DNA of 64,000 nucleotides. Source: AC-51 sp036265325 (GTDB lineage Bacteria > Actinomycetota > UBA4738 > HRBIN12). The position numbers were made by a program, and so were the translations under genes. Below are positions 50,727 through 59,507 of the stretch, piece after piece. Positions within the stretch are counted from its first letter, which is position 1. Every line of letters starts with the position of its first letter. The stretch lies in assembly GCA_036265325.1 (NCBI GenBank), contig DATAPH010000015.1, positions 12,128-76,127 on the forward strand, given 5' to 3'. The notes beneath the pieces were generated by a model. It did no database searches. It had not been told where the DNA came from and was given only the letters and a program-made list of their open reading frames with translations.

Positions 50727-51683
50727 ATGCGGGCGTGCCTGATGATCGAGGGGCAGCAGGGCGTGACGTGGCCGGACTGGTGCGCGCTCGCGGACCGAGC
50801 GGAGCACCATGGCCTCGAAGGACTCTTCCGGTCGGATCACTACTTCAGCGCACGAGGCGTTTCCGGCGTCGGCGCAACCGACGCATGGGCGGTGCTGGCG
50901 GCGCTCGCGGAGCGGACGACGACCCTTCGCCTGGGCACCCTCGTCTCCCCCGTCACGTTCCGCGCCCCGGCGGTGCTCGCCCGCTCGGCGCTGACCGTCG
51001 ACTTGATCAGCGACGGGCGCGTCGAGATCGGGATGGGCGCCGGCTGGTGGGAAGAGGAGCACACGCGCTTCGGCCTGCCCTTCTTCGATGTAGAGCTGCG
51101 TTGGCAGATGCTCGAGGAGCAGGTGCCGATCGTGCATGGTCTCCTGACGGAGGACTCGTTCTCCTACGAGGGCGCGCACTACCGGCTCGAGGGAGCCGAC
51201 CAGTTGCCCAAGGCAGCGCAGCGGCCGCGACCGCCGCTGATCTTGGGCGGAACGACGGTCGGACGGCGCATGCAGGCGCTCGTCGGCCGGTATGCAGACG
51301 AGTTCAACACCGTCGGCGGCACGCCGGACGAGATCGCCTCGCGGTTCGCGCGAGCGCGGGCGGGCGTCGAGGCGGCGGGCCGAGATCCCGGCAGCCTCGT
51401 CACGTCGTTGATGACGTGGTTCTTCGTTGCGCCCACCGAGGACGCCTACGTCGAGAAGCTCCGACGCGCGCACTCGCTCGACCCGAGCGCCGGGCCGTTC
51501 GACGCGTACCGCGCCGATATCGAGCACGATTGCATCGTGGGCACCCCCGAGCGCGCGATCGCGCGGCTTCGCGAGTATGCCGATGTCGGCGTACAACGCA
51601 TCTTCCTCAACCACGAGCTCTACGACGATCTCGACATGATCGATCTCGTCGCGAACGATGTGCTGCCCGCGATCCCCGGATGA
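50727..51683 (+). CDS. LLM-class (F420-dependent type) oxidoreductase
   Basis: 318-aa luciferase-like TIM barrel: HHGLEGLFRSDHYFS, LGTLVSPVTFRAPAVLARSA, GRVEIGMGAGWWEEEHTRFG, and RPPLILGGTTVGRR. Members use F420H2 or FMN; actinobacterial ones of this type often use F420. Substrate unknown. It overlaps the next gene by 4 bp. Confidence 0.88.
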   Translation: MRACLMIEGQQGVTWPDWCALADRAEHHGLEGLFRSDHYFSARGVSGVGATDAWAVLAALAERTTTLRLGTLVSPVTFRAPAVLARSALTVDLISDGRVEIGMGAGWWEEEHTRFGLPFFDVELRWQMLEEQVPIVHGLLTEDSFSYEGAHYRLEGADQLPKAAQRPRPPLILGGTTVGRRMQALVGRYADEFNTVGGTPDEIASRFARARAGVEAAGRDPGSLVTSLMTWFFVAPTEDAYVEKLRRAHSLDPSAGPFDAYRADIEHDCIVGTPERAIARLREYADVGVQRIFLNHELYDDLDMIDLVANDVLPAIPG

Positions 51684-51964
51684 ACTGGTTCGTGACGGGC
51701 TTCTTCGGCCTCATCGCGGTCACGCTGTTCGTCGGCACGCTCGCGATGGTGATCTACACGTTGGTCGACGTCGTCCGGATGCCCGGCGATGCGAGCTTCA
51801 AGGGCGGAACACAGATCGTCTGGGTGATCGTCATCCTGTTGGGTGGCCTGATTGGCGCGATCATCTATCTGATCGTGGGGCGGCCTCCCGGCGGCGCAAC
51901 CGCTGCGCGGCAACGGCCTGCGATCGCTCCGCGGCCTCCGCCACCCCCCAGTGGCACCGTGTAG
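51680..51964 (+). CDS. Small membrane protein, PLD-nuclease N-terminal-like
   Basis: 94-aa protein with two membrane segments (FFGLIAVTLFVGTLAMVIYT and WVIVILLGGLIGAIIYLIVG) separated by VDVVRMPGDASFKGGTQI, as in the PLDc_N family, then a proline-rich tail. Coupled to the LLM gene by ATGA overlap. Function unknown. Confidence 0.75.
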   Translation: MNWFVTGFFGLIAVTLFVGTLAMVIYTLVDVVRMPGDASFKGGTQIVWVIVILLGGLIGAIIYLIVGRPPGGATAARQRPAIAPRPPPPPSGTV

Positions 51965-52005
51965 CGCTGCTACGCTTTCGCCCTTCCCGACCCGTCTCGA
52001 GTTCG

Positions 52006-53235
52006 ATGGCCGAATTCTCGATCGATCGTTTCGTCGACCGCTACGCGGCACGCGCGGCTGGCATGACGGCGTCCGAAGTGCGCGCGTTGTTCGCGGTCGC
52101 GTCGCGTCCGGAGGTCGTGTCGCTCGCCGGCGGGATGCCGTTCGTTCAGGCGCTCCCGAACGAGCAGGTGGCCGCGGTCGCGCGAACGGTGCTCGAGGAA
52201 CACGGCGACGTCGCGCTGCAGTACGGCGGCGGCCAAGGATCCAACCGGCTGCGCGAACGGCTCGTCATGCTCATGGCCGAAGAAGGGATCGACGCAGACC
52301 CCGACGATGTCGTCGTCACCGCCGGCGCGCAGCAGGCGCTCGACCTCATCGGCAAGCTGTTCATCGACCCGGGCGATGTGATCGCGGTGGAGGCGCCGGC
52401 CTACGTCGGTGCGCTAACCGCGTTCGGCGCGTACCAGCCGCGGTTCCTGCCGATCGAGATCGACGATGACGGGATGCTCGTCGAGCAACTGGAACAGGCG
52501 CTCGTGCGCGGCGAGCGTCCGACGTTCGTGTACACGGTCCCCAACTTCGGGAACCCGGCCGGCGTCACGATGTCGTCGGAGCGCAGGCGCCACCTCGTCG
52601 CGCTCTGCCGTGAGGCCTCCATCCCCATCGTCGAGGACAACCCGTATGGGTTGCTGCGCTTCGAGGGCGAGCCGGAGCGGTGCCTTCGGACCCTCGACCC
52701 CGAAAACGTGATCTACCTCGGAACGGTGTCGAAGACCTTCTCGCCGGGCGTTCGCGTCGGGTGGGCGCTCGCCGAGCAGTCCGTCGTGCAACGGCTCGTG
52801 CTGGGGAAGGAGTCGGCCGACCTCTGCAGCTCGAACCTGACGATGCTCATGGCCGAGGAGTGGTTCTCCGACGAGGCGCGATGGCGCGGCACGCTCGCCG
52901 GGCTCGTGGACACGTACCGATCCCGGCGCGACGTGATGCTCGATGCGCTCGAGGAGCACCTGCCGGACGTAGGAACGTGGACGCACCCCGGCGGCGGGTT
53001 CTATGTGTGGGTCACGGTCCCCGACTGGCTCGACACGAAGGCGTTGCTCGCGGCCGCGGTCGAGCGTCAGGTCGCGTACGTCCCCGGCACGGCGTTCTAC
53101 CCGGACGGTCGGGGCGCCGACCAGATGCGCCTCGCGTTCTGCTATCCGACCGAAGCGCGCATCCGCGAAGGGGTCGCGCGGCTCGGCTCACTGATCCACG
53201 ACGAGACCGAGCTGTACCGGAGCCTCAGAGGCTGA
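52006..53235 (+). CDS. PLP-dependent aminotransferase (2-aminoadipate/LysN-like)
   Basis: 409-aa fold-type I aminotransferase. VVSLAGGMPFVQALPNEQVA is typical of the LysN/MocR-like group; YTVPNFGNPAGVTMS and IVEDNPYGLLRF hold PLP-contacting Asn and Asp/Tyr; the Schiff-base Lys lies in GTVSKTFSPGVRVGW. It transfers amino groups from aromatic or aliphatic amino acids; the exact substrate is unknown. ATG 52006. Followed after 3 bp by ddl. Confidence 0.88.
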   Translation: MAEFSIDRFVDRYAARAAGMTASEVRALFAVASRPEVVSLAGGMPFVQALPNEQVAAVARTVLEEHGDVALQYGGGQGSNRLRERLVMLMAEEGIDADPDDVVVTAGAQQALDLIGKLFIDPGDVIAVEAPAYVGALTAFGAYQPRFLPIEIDDDGMLVEQLEQALVRGERPTFVYTVPNFGNPAGVTMSSERRRHLVALCREASIPIVEDNPYGLLRFEGEPERCLRTLDPENVIYLGTVSKTFSPGVRVGWALAEQSVVQRLVLGKESADLCSSNLTMLMAEEWFSDEARWRGTLAGLVDTYRSRRDVMLDALEEHLPDVGTWTHPGGGFYVWVTVPDWLDTKALLAAAVERQVAYVPGTAFYPDGRGADQMRLAFCYPTEARIREGVARLGSLIHDETELYRSLRG

Positions 53236-53238
53236 TCG

Positions 53239-54171
53239 ATGCGGATCGCGATCGTCGCAGGCGGCCGCACCCCCGAGCGTGATGTGTCGCTGCGCGGCGG
53301 CCATCGGGTCGAGACCGCCCTCGCATCGCTCGGTCACGACGCGTGGACCGTCGATCCTGCCGAGCGCAAGCTGGTCGAAGCGCTCCGCGAACGCCCGCTG
53401 GATCTATGCTGGCTTGCGTTGCACGGCAAGGAAGGTGAGGACGGCACCGTGCAGCGCTTGCTCGATCTCGAGCACGTTGCGTATGTCGGGACGCGGGCGC
53501 TCGACTGCGAGCTGACCTTCGACAAGGTGCTGGCAAAGGACGTGCTGCGCCGCGCGAACGTGCCGACCCCCGACTGGGTCGTGATCGAAGGATCCGCGCT
53601 CCGCGATCTCGGTGCGGGCGCGTCGCTCGCGACAGCGGTCGAGCGCGTCGGCTTGCCGTGCGTCGTGAAGCCGTCCCGCAGCGGCTCAGCGCTCGGCGTC
53701 GCCGTCGTCGAACGCGCTGCCGATCTGGCAGCTGCCGTGATGGCCGCGTTGTCGTACAGCGACGCCGCGATCGTCGAACGACGAGTGTCCGGAACGGAGG
53801 TCGCGGCGGGCGCGATCGGCGATCCGTTGGAACAGCTGCCTCTCGTTGAAGTGGAACCGAAGGACGGCGTCTACGACTACGGAGCTCGATACACCGCCGG
53901 GGCGACCGACTACTGGTCTCCGGCTCGGCTGGAGCCGGCGACCGCCGCCGCTGCGTCAGATGCGGCTGCTCGCACGCTCGGCACGCTCGGGATCCGATCG
54001 ATCGGACGCGTCGACCTGATCATCGACGAAGACGGGGAGCCGTGGGTGCTCGAGGCGAACGTATCGCCGGGGATGACCGAGACGTCGTTGGTCCCGATGG
54101 CCGCGGCGGCCGCGGGGCTTTCTCTCGCCCATTTGTGCGATAGGGTCATACGGAGCATGGGTTCGGATTGA
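53239..54171 (+). CDS. ddl: D-alanine--D-alanine ligase
   Basis: 310-aa ATP-grasp ligase making D-Ala-D-Ala for peptidoglycan. IAIVAGGRTPERDVSLRGG, LHGKEGEDGTVQ, VVKPSRSGSALGVAVV and the metal-binding end VLEANVSPGMTETSLVPMAA match Ddl. Its presence here, away from mycobacterial order, adds another wall gene to the block. The stop overlaps the lipoprotein start (TTGA). Confidence 0.93.
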   Translation: MRIAIVAGGRTPERDVSLRGGHRVETALASLGHDAWTVDPAERKLVEALRERPLDLCWLALHGKEGEDGTVQRLLDLEHVAYVGTRALDCELTFDKVLAKDVLRRANVPTPDWVVIEGSALRDLGAGASLATAVERVGLPCVVKPSRSGSALGVAVVERAADLAAAVMAALSYSDAAIVERRVSGTEVAAGAIGDPLEQLPLVEVEPKDGVYDYGARYTAGATDYWSPARLEPATAAAASDAAARTLGTLGIRSIGRVDLIIDEDGEPWVLEANVSPGMTETSLVPMAAAAAGLSLAHLCDRVIRSMGSD

Positions 54172-54587
54172 GCGCGCGGCTGGCCGTCTCCGCAGCCGTT
54201 CTCGCGACCTTTGCGGCAGCATGCACCGGGGGCGGGACCGTCATCACGCCCCCGACCTCGTCCGGCGATGCGACGCTGCCGAACGGCCTGCCGGCCACGG
54301 TCGAGAGCGGGCACGTTACGTATGACGTGTCGTGCACACCGGTCGCCGAGACGTTGATCGACATCGAGCTTCCGCACGCGGGCGAACCCAAGATCCGCGC
54401 GGTGACGGGGCTCTGGGACCGTCAGGCCGTCGCCGTCCTCGCGAACAACCCGAAGGGCTGCGGGGTGTGGGCGCTGGGGCTCGCGACCGGTCTGAGCCAG
54501 GAGGCCACCGCCGAGATCCGCCAGGAGGTTGCAGACGGCGTCAAGAACTTCGGTGTGACGGCGTCACCCGTCCCACACGAACCCTAA
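54168..54587 (+). CDS. Small secreted lipoprotein, unknown
   Basis: 139-aa protein from TTG 54168. Signal peptide RLAVSAAVLATFAAACTGGG has a lipobox at AAAC; the mature part has two more cysteines (VSCTPVAE; KGCGVWALG). No family recognised. It is coupled to ddl, and its TAA interlocks with the parB stop (CTAA). Confidence 0.7.
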   Translation: MSARLAVSAAVLATFAAACTGGGTVITPPTSSGDATLPNGLPATVESGHVTYDVSCTPVAETLIDIELPHAGEPKIRAVTGLWDRQAVAVLANNPKGCGVWALGLATGLSQEATAEIRQEVADGVKNFGVTASPVPHEP

Positions 54588-55486
54588 TCGGGCGCGAGCC
54601 CAGGCCCGGATCCAACGATCTCGGAGACGATCCGCTCGAGATCGTCTGTCGACCCGAACTCGATAACGACCTTTCCACGCTTCGCCCCCATCTGGATCGA
54701 GACCCGGGTGGCGAGTTGCTCCGACAAGATCTCCTCCACCTCGGCGAGTGCCGCGTCGGCCGGACGGGCCTCGGGGGCGGCCTTGACGGCGGCTTCCGTC
54801 GTCTCCGTCGGAGCTTCGACGAACCGGCGCACGGCTTCCTCCGTTTGTCGCACCGATAGGTCCTGGGCCGAGATACGGAGCGCCAGGGTCGACATCGCCT
54901 CTTTGTCACCAAGCGACAGGAGCGCTCGAGCATGGCCGGCCGTGATCTTGTCGTCGGTGAGGAGCTGCTGCACGTCGAGGGGAAGGGCCAGCAACCGGAT
55001 GGTGTTGGCGATGTGTGACCGCGACACACCGACCCGATCGGCCAGCTCTTCCTGCTTCAGACCGAGCTCGCCGAGGAGCGCCTTGAACGCCTCTGCCTGC
55101 TCGATGGGGTTCAGGTCCTCGCGATGGATGTTCTCGATCAGGGCGTCGCGAAGCAGCTCCTCGTCCCCCGAGTCACGCAGGACGACCGGGACCACCGGAA
55201 GGCCGGCTGCCTTCGCCGCTCGAAGGCGTCGCTCCCCCGCGATGACTTCGTAGCGGCCGTCCTCGCTCCGGCGCACGACGAGCGGCTGGAGGATCCCCAC
55301 CTCTCGGATCGACGCGGCGAGACCGGCGAGGGCTTCGTCGTCGAAATGCGTCCGTGGCTGCTTCGGGTTCGGCGCGATCGCGTTCACGGGTACCTCGAGG
55401 AACCCTCCGGCGGAGTCGGCACCCTCTGGGGCTCCCGGGATCAGCGCGGACAAGCCCCTGCCCAGACCGCCTCGCTTCGACATCAT
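54584..55486 (-). CDS. parB: Chromosome partitioning protein ParB
   Basis: 300-aa CTPase/DNA clamp that loads at parS. GLGRGLSALIPG is the N-terminal ParA-activating peptide; IREVGILQPLVVRR and VIAGERRLRAAKAAGL form the CTP-binding ParB box (GERR); HTH LADRVGVSRSHIANTIRLL; and a C-terminal dimer region. Overlaps parA by 4 bp. The target parS lies at 57628-57643. Confidence 0.96.
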   Translation of the reverse strand: MMSKRGGLGRGLSALIPGAPEGADSAGGFLEVPVNAIAPNPKQPRTHFDDEALAGLAASIREVGILQPLVVRRSEDGRYEVIAGERRLRAAKAAGLPVVPVVLRDSGDEELLRDALIENIHREDLNPIEQAEAFKALLGELGLKQEELADRVGVSRSHIANTIRLLALPLDVQQLLTDDKITAGHARALLSLGDKEAMSTLALRISAQDLSVRQTEEAVRRFVEAPTETTEAAVKAAPEARPADAALAEVEEILSEQLATRVSIQMGAKRGKVVIEFGSTDDLERIVSEIVGSGPGLAPD

Positions 55487-57033
55487 TCGCCTCCCTTTCG
55501 GAACAGCCGCCAGCGCCTGCGGCCGCCGTCGTCATCGTGCAGCGTTGCGCCGATCGACTCGGCACGTTCGTTGACCGAGCCACCGGACGTTGGGGTGGGG
55601 ATAGCGCCTCCGAACTCGGCGTCCTCGTCGATCACCACGACCCGGCGCTCGGACGCCGAGCCGGAGACCGGCCGGGGAGCGGGCCGAACCCTCGCGTCTG
55701 CTTCCGGCGTCTCCCAGATCTCGTCTTGCACATCGGTCTCGGCGGCCGGCGGGCGCAGGGCCTCCGTGGGAGGTGCGGGCACGTGTATGGGTGCGGTGGC
55801 CTCGGCGGGCGCGGCGGCGGGAGGTGACGACGGCTCAGCGACATCCCGGGACTGCGCCGCTGCCGGCGTCACATCTGGCTCGACGACTACGGGCGGCGGG
55901 CCTCCGGTCGGTTTATCGGTCGGCGGCGCCGCATCCGAGTCGTCGACCGGATCAGGGCGCGATGACGAGTCCTCCATGGCTTCGGGCACGGCTTCGGGCG
56001 CAGCCTCGAACGCGACCTCTTCCTCGGCGGAGGTCTGTTCGGGCAGCTCCGGAGCGGCGTCCTCCTCGTCGCCGGGCGGCGCGGACGGCGCAGCCCGAGC
56101 GAGGTTCGGCACGGTGATCGTCGGCAGGTCGTCGAAGGCCGGCATGGGTGCGTCAGGCGGGGGCCGCAGGGCGACCTCCCGAGCGAGATCGCGGTAGGCC
56201 TGGGCACCCTTGGATTTCGGGTCGTAGACGGTGATGGGGAGGCCGAAGCCGGGCGCCTCGGACAGGCGCACGGTCCTCGGGATGATGTTGTCGTACACGA
56301 GGTCGCCGAAGAACCGCCTGACCTCTTCAACGACCTGCTCCGACAGCTTGGTTCTGGGGTCGAACATGGTCATGACTATCCCGGTCAGACGGAGCTCCGG
56401 GTTGATGTTCTGCTGCACCAGGCTGACATTTCGAAGCAGCTGCCCGAGCCCCTCGAGTGCGTAATACTCGCACTGGATCGGGACGATCAGCTCCTCGGCG
56501 GCAGTCAGGGCGTTGATTGTGATCAGGCCCAGCGATGGCGGGCAGTCGAGGAAGACGAAGTCATACGAACCTTCTCGGATCGGCTCGAGCGCGCGCTTGA
56601 GACGGCCCTCGCGCGAGAACTGGCTCACCAGCTCGATCTCGGCCCCGGCCAGGTCGATCGTCGACGTGATCGCGTCGAGGCCCTTTATCTGCGAGTGGAC
56701 GATGGCCTCACTGACCGGAGACTCGGCCACAATGACGTCGTAGCTCGTCACCTCGCGGTCGTCGTGCCGGATCCCGATACCCGTAGAGGCGTTGCCTTGC
56801 GGATCCAGGTCGACGACTAGGATGCGGAAGCCCAGGTCGGCGAGGGCGGCGCCCAGGCTGACCGCCGTCGTCGACTTGCCGACCCCGCCCTTCTGGTTCG
56901 CGATAGCGATGATGCGTGCAACGCCCGGCGTCTCTGGCACGTCGACCCGCTTCTTGGAGGAAGCTTGGGTCTTGGTCGCGCTCGAACCGGAAGATGGGGA
57001 TGGCGAAGATGAGCCGGAAGAGGACTTGCTCAC
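55483..57033 (-). CDS. parA: Chromosome partitioning ATPase ParA with long disordered tail
   Basis: 516-aa ParA. A Ser-rich N-terminus (1-35) precedes the ATPase (about 38-290) with deviant Walker A KGGVGKST (48-55), VVDLDPQGNAST and FLDCPPSLGLITI. Residues 291-516 are an unusual Pro/Ala/Glu-rich tail ending RRRWRLFRKGGE; typical ParA stops near the end of the ATPase. GTG 57033 overlaps the rsmG stop. ParA uses ATP to move ParB-parS complexes over the nucleoid. Confidence 0.94.
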   Translation of the reverse strand: MSKSSSGSSSPSPSSGSSATKTQASSKKRVDVPETPGVARIIAIANQKGGVGKSTTAVSLGAALADLGFRILVVDLDPQGNASTGIGIRHDDREVTSYDVIVAESPVSEAIVHSQIKGLDAITSTIDLAGAEIELVSQFSREGRLKRALEPIREGSYDFVFLDCPPSLGLITINALTAAEELIVPIQCEYYALEGLGQLLRNVSLVQQNINPELRLTGIVMTMFDPRTKLSEQVVEEVRRFFGDLVYDNIIPRTVRLSEAPGFGLPITVYDPKSKGAQAYRDLAREVALRPPPDAPMPAFDDLPTITVPNLARAAPSAPPGDEEDAAPELPEQTSAEEEVAFEAAPEAVPEAMEDSSSRPDPVDDSDAAPPTDKPTGGPPPVVVEPDVTPAAAQSRDVAEPSSPPAAAPAEATAPIHVPAPPTEALRPPAAETDVQDEIWETPEADARVRPAPRPVSGSASERRVVVIDEDAEFGGAIPTPTSGGSVNERAESIGATLHDDDGGRRRWRLFRKGGE

Positions 57034-57644
57034 TGGGGGCCCATGATAACGAGGGGTCCGGTTCGCGCAAGGTCTGCGTGGGTGGAAAGCCTCGATCGAA
57101 CGCCTGCCTCGTTCAGTTCTTCCGGCCGAAAGCGTTCGCCGGCCCAATAGACCACCACCCCTTCGGGCGCCAGTAGCGGCTGCGCCGCCTGCCATGTGCC
57201 CGACGGTGAGGAGAAGGCCCGCGCGACGCACACCTCGAACCACCTGCGGATGTCCTCTGCCCGCCGCGGGAAGATTTCTACGTTGGAAAGGCCGAGGTTG
57301 TCGACCGCCGCTTCGAGGAATGCCGCCCGGATGCGCCTCGGCTCGATCAACACGAACTCCGACGCCGGCAGGGCGACTGCCAGGGGGACCCCTGGGATTC
57401 CGGCACCGCTTCCCAGATCCGCGACGGACGCTCCGTCGGGTATCTCCGCGACCCCGCGGAGACCATCGGCGATGTGCCGCTCCCACAGCCGAGCCGCCTC
57501 GGAGGCGGCGATCATCCCCCGAGGGACGGCCATCTCGCGAAGGAGCGCTTCGTACGCGGCCAGCTGATCGAGCTGTGCTGCGGACAACGAGACGCCGAGG
57601 CGATCAACGTCCCGAGCCCAAGCCTCATGTTTCACGTGAAACAT
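57030..57644 (-). CDS. rsmG: 16S rRNA (guanine527-N7)-methyltransferase RsmG
   Basis: 204-aa methyltransferase (GidB) modifying G527 of 16S rRNA. ERHIADGLRG and the SAM motif VADLGSGAGIPGVPLAVALP are diagnostic; FVLIEPRRIRAAFLEAAV follows. The first codons (MFHVKHE) are formed by a perfect parS. Overlaps parA by 4 bp. Confidence 0.96.
   Translation of the reverse strand: MFHVKHEAWARDVDRLGVSLSAAQLDQLAAYEALLREMAVPRGMIAASEAARLWERHIADGLRGVAEIPDGASVADLGSGAGIPGVPLAVALPASEFVLIEPRRIRAAFLEAAVDNLGLSNVEIFPRRAEDIRRWFEVCVARAFSSPSGTWQAAQPLLAPEGVVVYWAGERFRPEELNEAGVRSRLSTHADLARTGPLVIMGPQ
57628..57643. promoter_or_regulatory. parS centromere site
   Basis: Perfect 16-bp palindrome TGTTTCACGTGAAACA, identical to the bacterial parS consensus for ParB loading. 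It lies in the first codons of rsmG, 0.6 kb from parA and about 3 kb before dnaA. It fixes the origin-proximal region for segregation. Confidence 0.97.
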
Positions 57645-57676
57645 CCTAGGGAGACGGCGCCGCGGCGCGTGACGGG

Positions 57677-58165
57677 CTATTCGGGGAAAACGACTACGTA
57701 CCGGTCGGGCTCCTCGCCCTTCGACTCGGTACGGACGCCATCCACCTGAGCGATGGCATCGTGCGCGATCTTCCGCTCCAGGGCATCCATCGGCTCGAGC
57801 GACTGCTCCTCGCCAGACTCGAGCGCCCGCTCAGCGGCCGTACGCGCCTGCTCCTCGACCTTTGAGGTCCGGCGCTTGCGGTAATCCTCGACATCCACGA
57901 GGACGCGGATCCGCTCGTCGAGCCGCCGCCCGACTACCTGGCGGGCCAGCTCCTGGATAGCGTCCAAGGTCGCGCCCTGCTTGCCGATCAACAGGGCCAT
58001 GTCGGAGTCCTCGCCGTCGAGGATGTCGACATACATCCGGCCGCCCTGTTCAGTCGGCTCCGCGATGGCGTCGATGTCCATCCGCGTCAGGAGCTCTTCC
58101 ACGAAGTCCGCGACGGCATCGGCTTGCTCCTCGATGTCTATGTCGTCGTCGCGTCGTTCGACCAT
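57677..58165 (-). CDS. jag: RNA-binding protein Jag/KhpB (KH and R3H domains)
   Basis: 162-aa protein. KH motif MALLIGKQGATLDAIQELAR, then the R3H region DALERKIAHDAIAQVDG, ending near RYVVVFPE. It lacks the N-terminal Jag domain, as in actinobacteria. It binds RNA and in other bacteria affects division and wall growth. 11 bp separate it from yidC. Confidence 0.92.
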   Translation of the reverse strand: MVERRDDDIDIEEQADAVADFVEELLTRMDIDAIAEPTEQGGRMYVDILDGEDSDMALLIGKQGATLDAIQELARQVVGRRLDERIRVLVDVEDYRKRRTSKVEEQARTAAERALESGEEQSLEPMDALERKIAHDAIAQVDGVRTESKGEEPDRYVVVFPE

Positions 58166-58178
58166 GGCTACCTCCGCG

Positions 58179-59507
58179 TCAGGGCTGCTTCCTCTTGGGC
58201 CTCAGCTGATTCCCCGGCTTGGCGCCCTTGATCGGTTTGGTGGGGTCTCCGTTCGTGGAGCCGTCTGCCTGAGGCGATCCGTTGTCGGGCTTCAACGGCG
58301 GCTGCTGCCCCTGCGGCTTCTGCGGCTGCGGCTTCTGCCCTTGCGGCTTCTGCGGCTGCGCCTTCGGCTTGTTCTGCACCTGGGACTTCTTCTGCTGAGG
58401 CTTGCGCTGGCCCTGGGGCTTGCGCTGCTGGGAAGACTTCTGCTGGCCCTTGCCGTCCCGCGCCGAACCACGCTGATCCTTCGACTGATCTTGCAGGTTC
58501 TGGGCGGACTGAGCCTTCTCGTTCATCCAGCCCATGAAGCCCTTCTTCTTGGGGCCGCCCTCTTCCTGGCGGCGACGCTGCTCGGCCTTCGCTCGCTCCA
58601 GGGCATCGGGGCCGATATGGCCGGCGCGGAGCATGACGGTCTGCTGGGCTATCTGGATCCCGTTGGCTGTCGTCCAGTACAAGATCAGGCCGGCTGGAAA
58701 CGCCCACCCCCACACCACGTAGATCAACGGCATGTACTTCATCAATGCCGCCTGGGGGCCCGCCTGGGCCGCCGTCGGATTGGCCTTCGTCATCTGGCGT
58801 TGCATGAAGATGGCGCTCACCAGCATCAGAACGAGGAGCAGCACGTACGGGATCGCATCCGGGAACTTGTTCGTGCCGCAGTCCAGTGACGACTCCGACG
58901 CGGCATTCGGGATCGGCTGTGCGTTCGTCCCGAGGATCGGCAGACCCGGCTGGATCGGCTGCTTCTGCGTGTCCTTGAGCTCGGCCTGGGTTCCCGACGT
59001 TGCCAGCGAACACTGGAGATTTATCCCGGCCATCTCGAGGTTCTGATGCGTCAGCACGTTGTAGAACAGCGTGCTGTCTTCCGGCAGGTGGTTGTTGACG
59101 ATCTGGTACGAGGCCACCTGCCCGTTCGAGCCGAGGTTGGCCGACAGCAGCGGAGGGCGTATGACGGCGTACATCGCGAACAGGAAGGGCAGCGTGAGCA
59201 ACAAGGGGAGGCACCCGCCCAGCGGGTTGACGCCGGCCTCGCGGTAGAGCTGCATCTGCTCCTCTTGGAGCTTCTGCTTGTTGTTCTTGTACTTCTTCTG
59301 CAGCTGTTTGAGCTCGGGCTGCAGCGCCTGCATGTGCTGCATGCTCTTGATCTGCTTGAACCCGAACGGCAGCAGCAGCAAACGGATGATGACGGTCAGG
59401 ATGATGATGGCGAGCGCGTAGTTCGGGACGGCCGAATAGATCTGTGCGAGGCACCAGCCGAGCCCGTTCAGCAGTTGCTGCCACGGGGCGAACGCGAGAA
59501 CGCTCAC
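58179..59507 (-). CDS. yidC: Membrane protein insertase YidC
   Basis: 442-aa Oxa1-type insertase. Start GWCLAQIYSAVPNYALAIII, then PFGFKQIKSMQHMQALQPE and GCLPLLLTLPFLFAMYAVIR; later helices around PYVLLLVLMLVSAIFMQRQM and GWAFPAGLILYWTTANGIQI. A loop of about 100 residues between the second and third conserved helices is long. Residues from about 325 are a Lys/Gln/Pro-rich tail with PQKPQGQ repeats. GTG 59507 overlaps the yidD stop. Confidence 0.95.
   Translation of the reverse strand: MSVLAFAPWQQLLNGLGWCLAQIYSAVPNYALAIIILTVIIRLLLLPFGFKQIKSMQHMQALQPELKQLQKKYKNNKQKLQEEQMQLYREAGVNPLGGCLPLLLTLPFLFAMYAVIRPPLLSANLGSNGQVASYQIVNNHLPEDSTLFYNVLTHQNLEMAGINLQCSLATSGTQAELKDTQKQPIQPGLPILGTNAQPIPNAASESSLDCGTNKFPDAIPYVLLLVLMLVSAIFMQRQMTKANPTAAQAGPQAALMKYMPLIYVVWGWAFPAGLILYWTTANGIQIAQQTVMLRAGHIGPDALERAKAEQRRRQEEGGPKKKGFMGWMNEKAQSAQNLQDQSKDQRGSARDGKGQQKSSQQRKPQGQRKPQQKKSQVQNKPKAQPQKPQGQKPQPQKPQGQQPPLKPDNGSPQADGSTNGDPTKPIKGAKPGNQLRPKRKQP

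Noticed and set aside
55124..56197. Ser/Gly/Ala-rich plus-strand frame opposite the parB start and parA tail
   Set aside because: Low-complexity antisense of the ParA tail; the minus frame has the clear ParA ATPase joined to it and overlaps parB in the usual way.
58310..58450. Repeated short units that could look like a small repeat array or CRISPR
   Set aside because: They encode the PQKPQGQ repeats of the YidC tail in frame, with no spacers.
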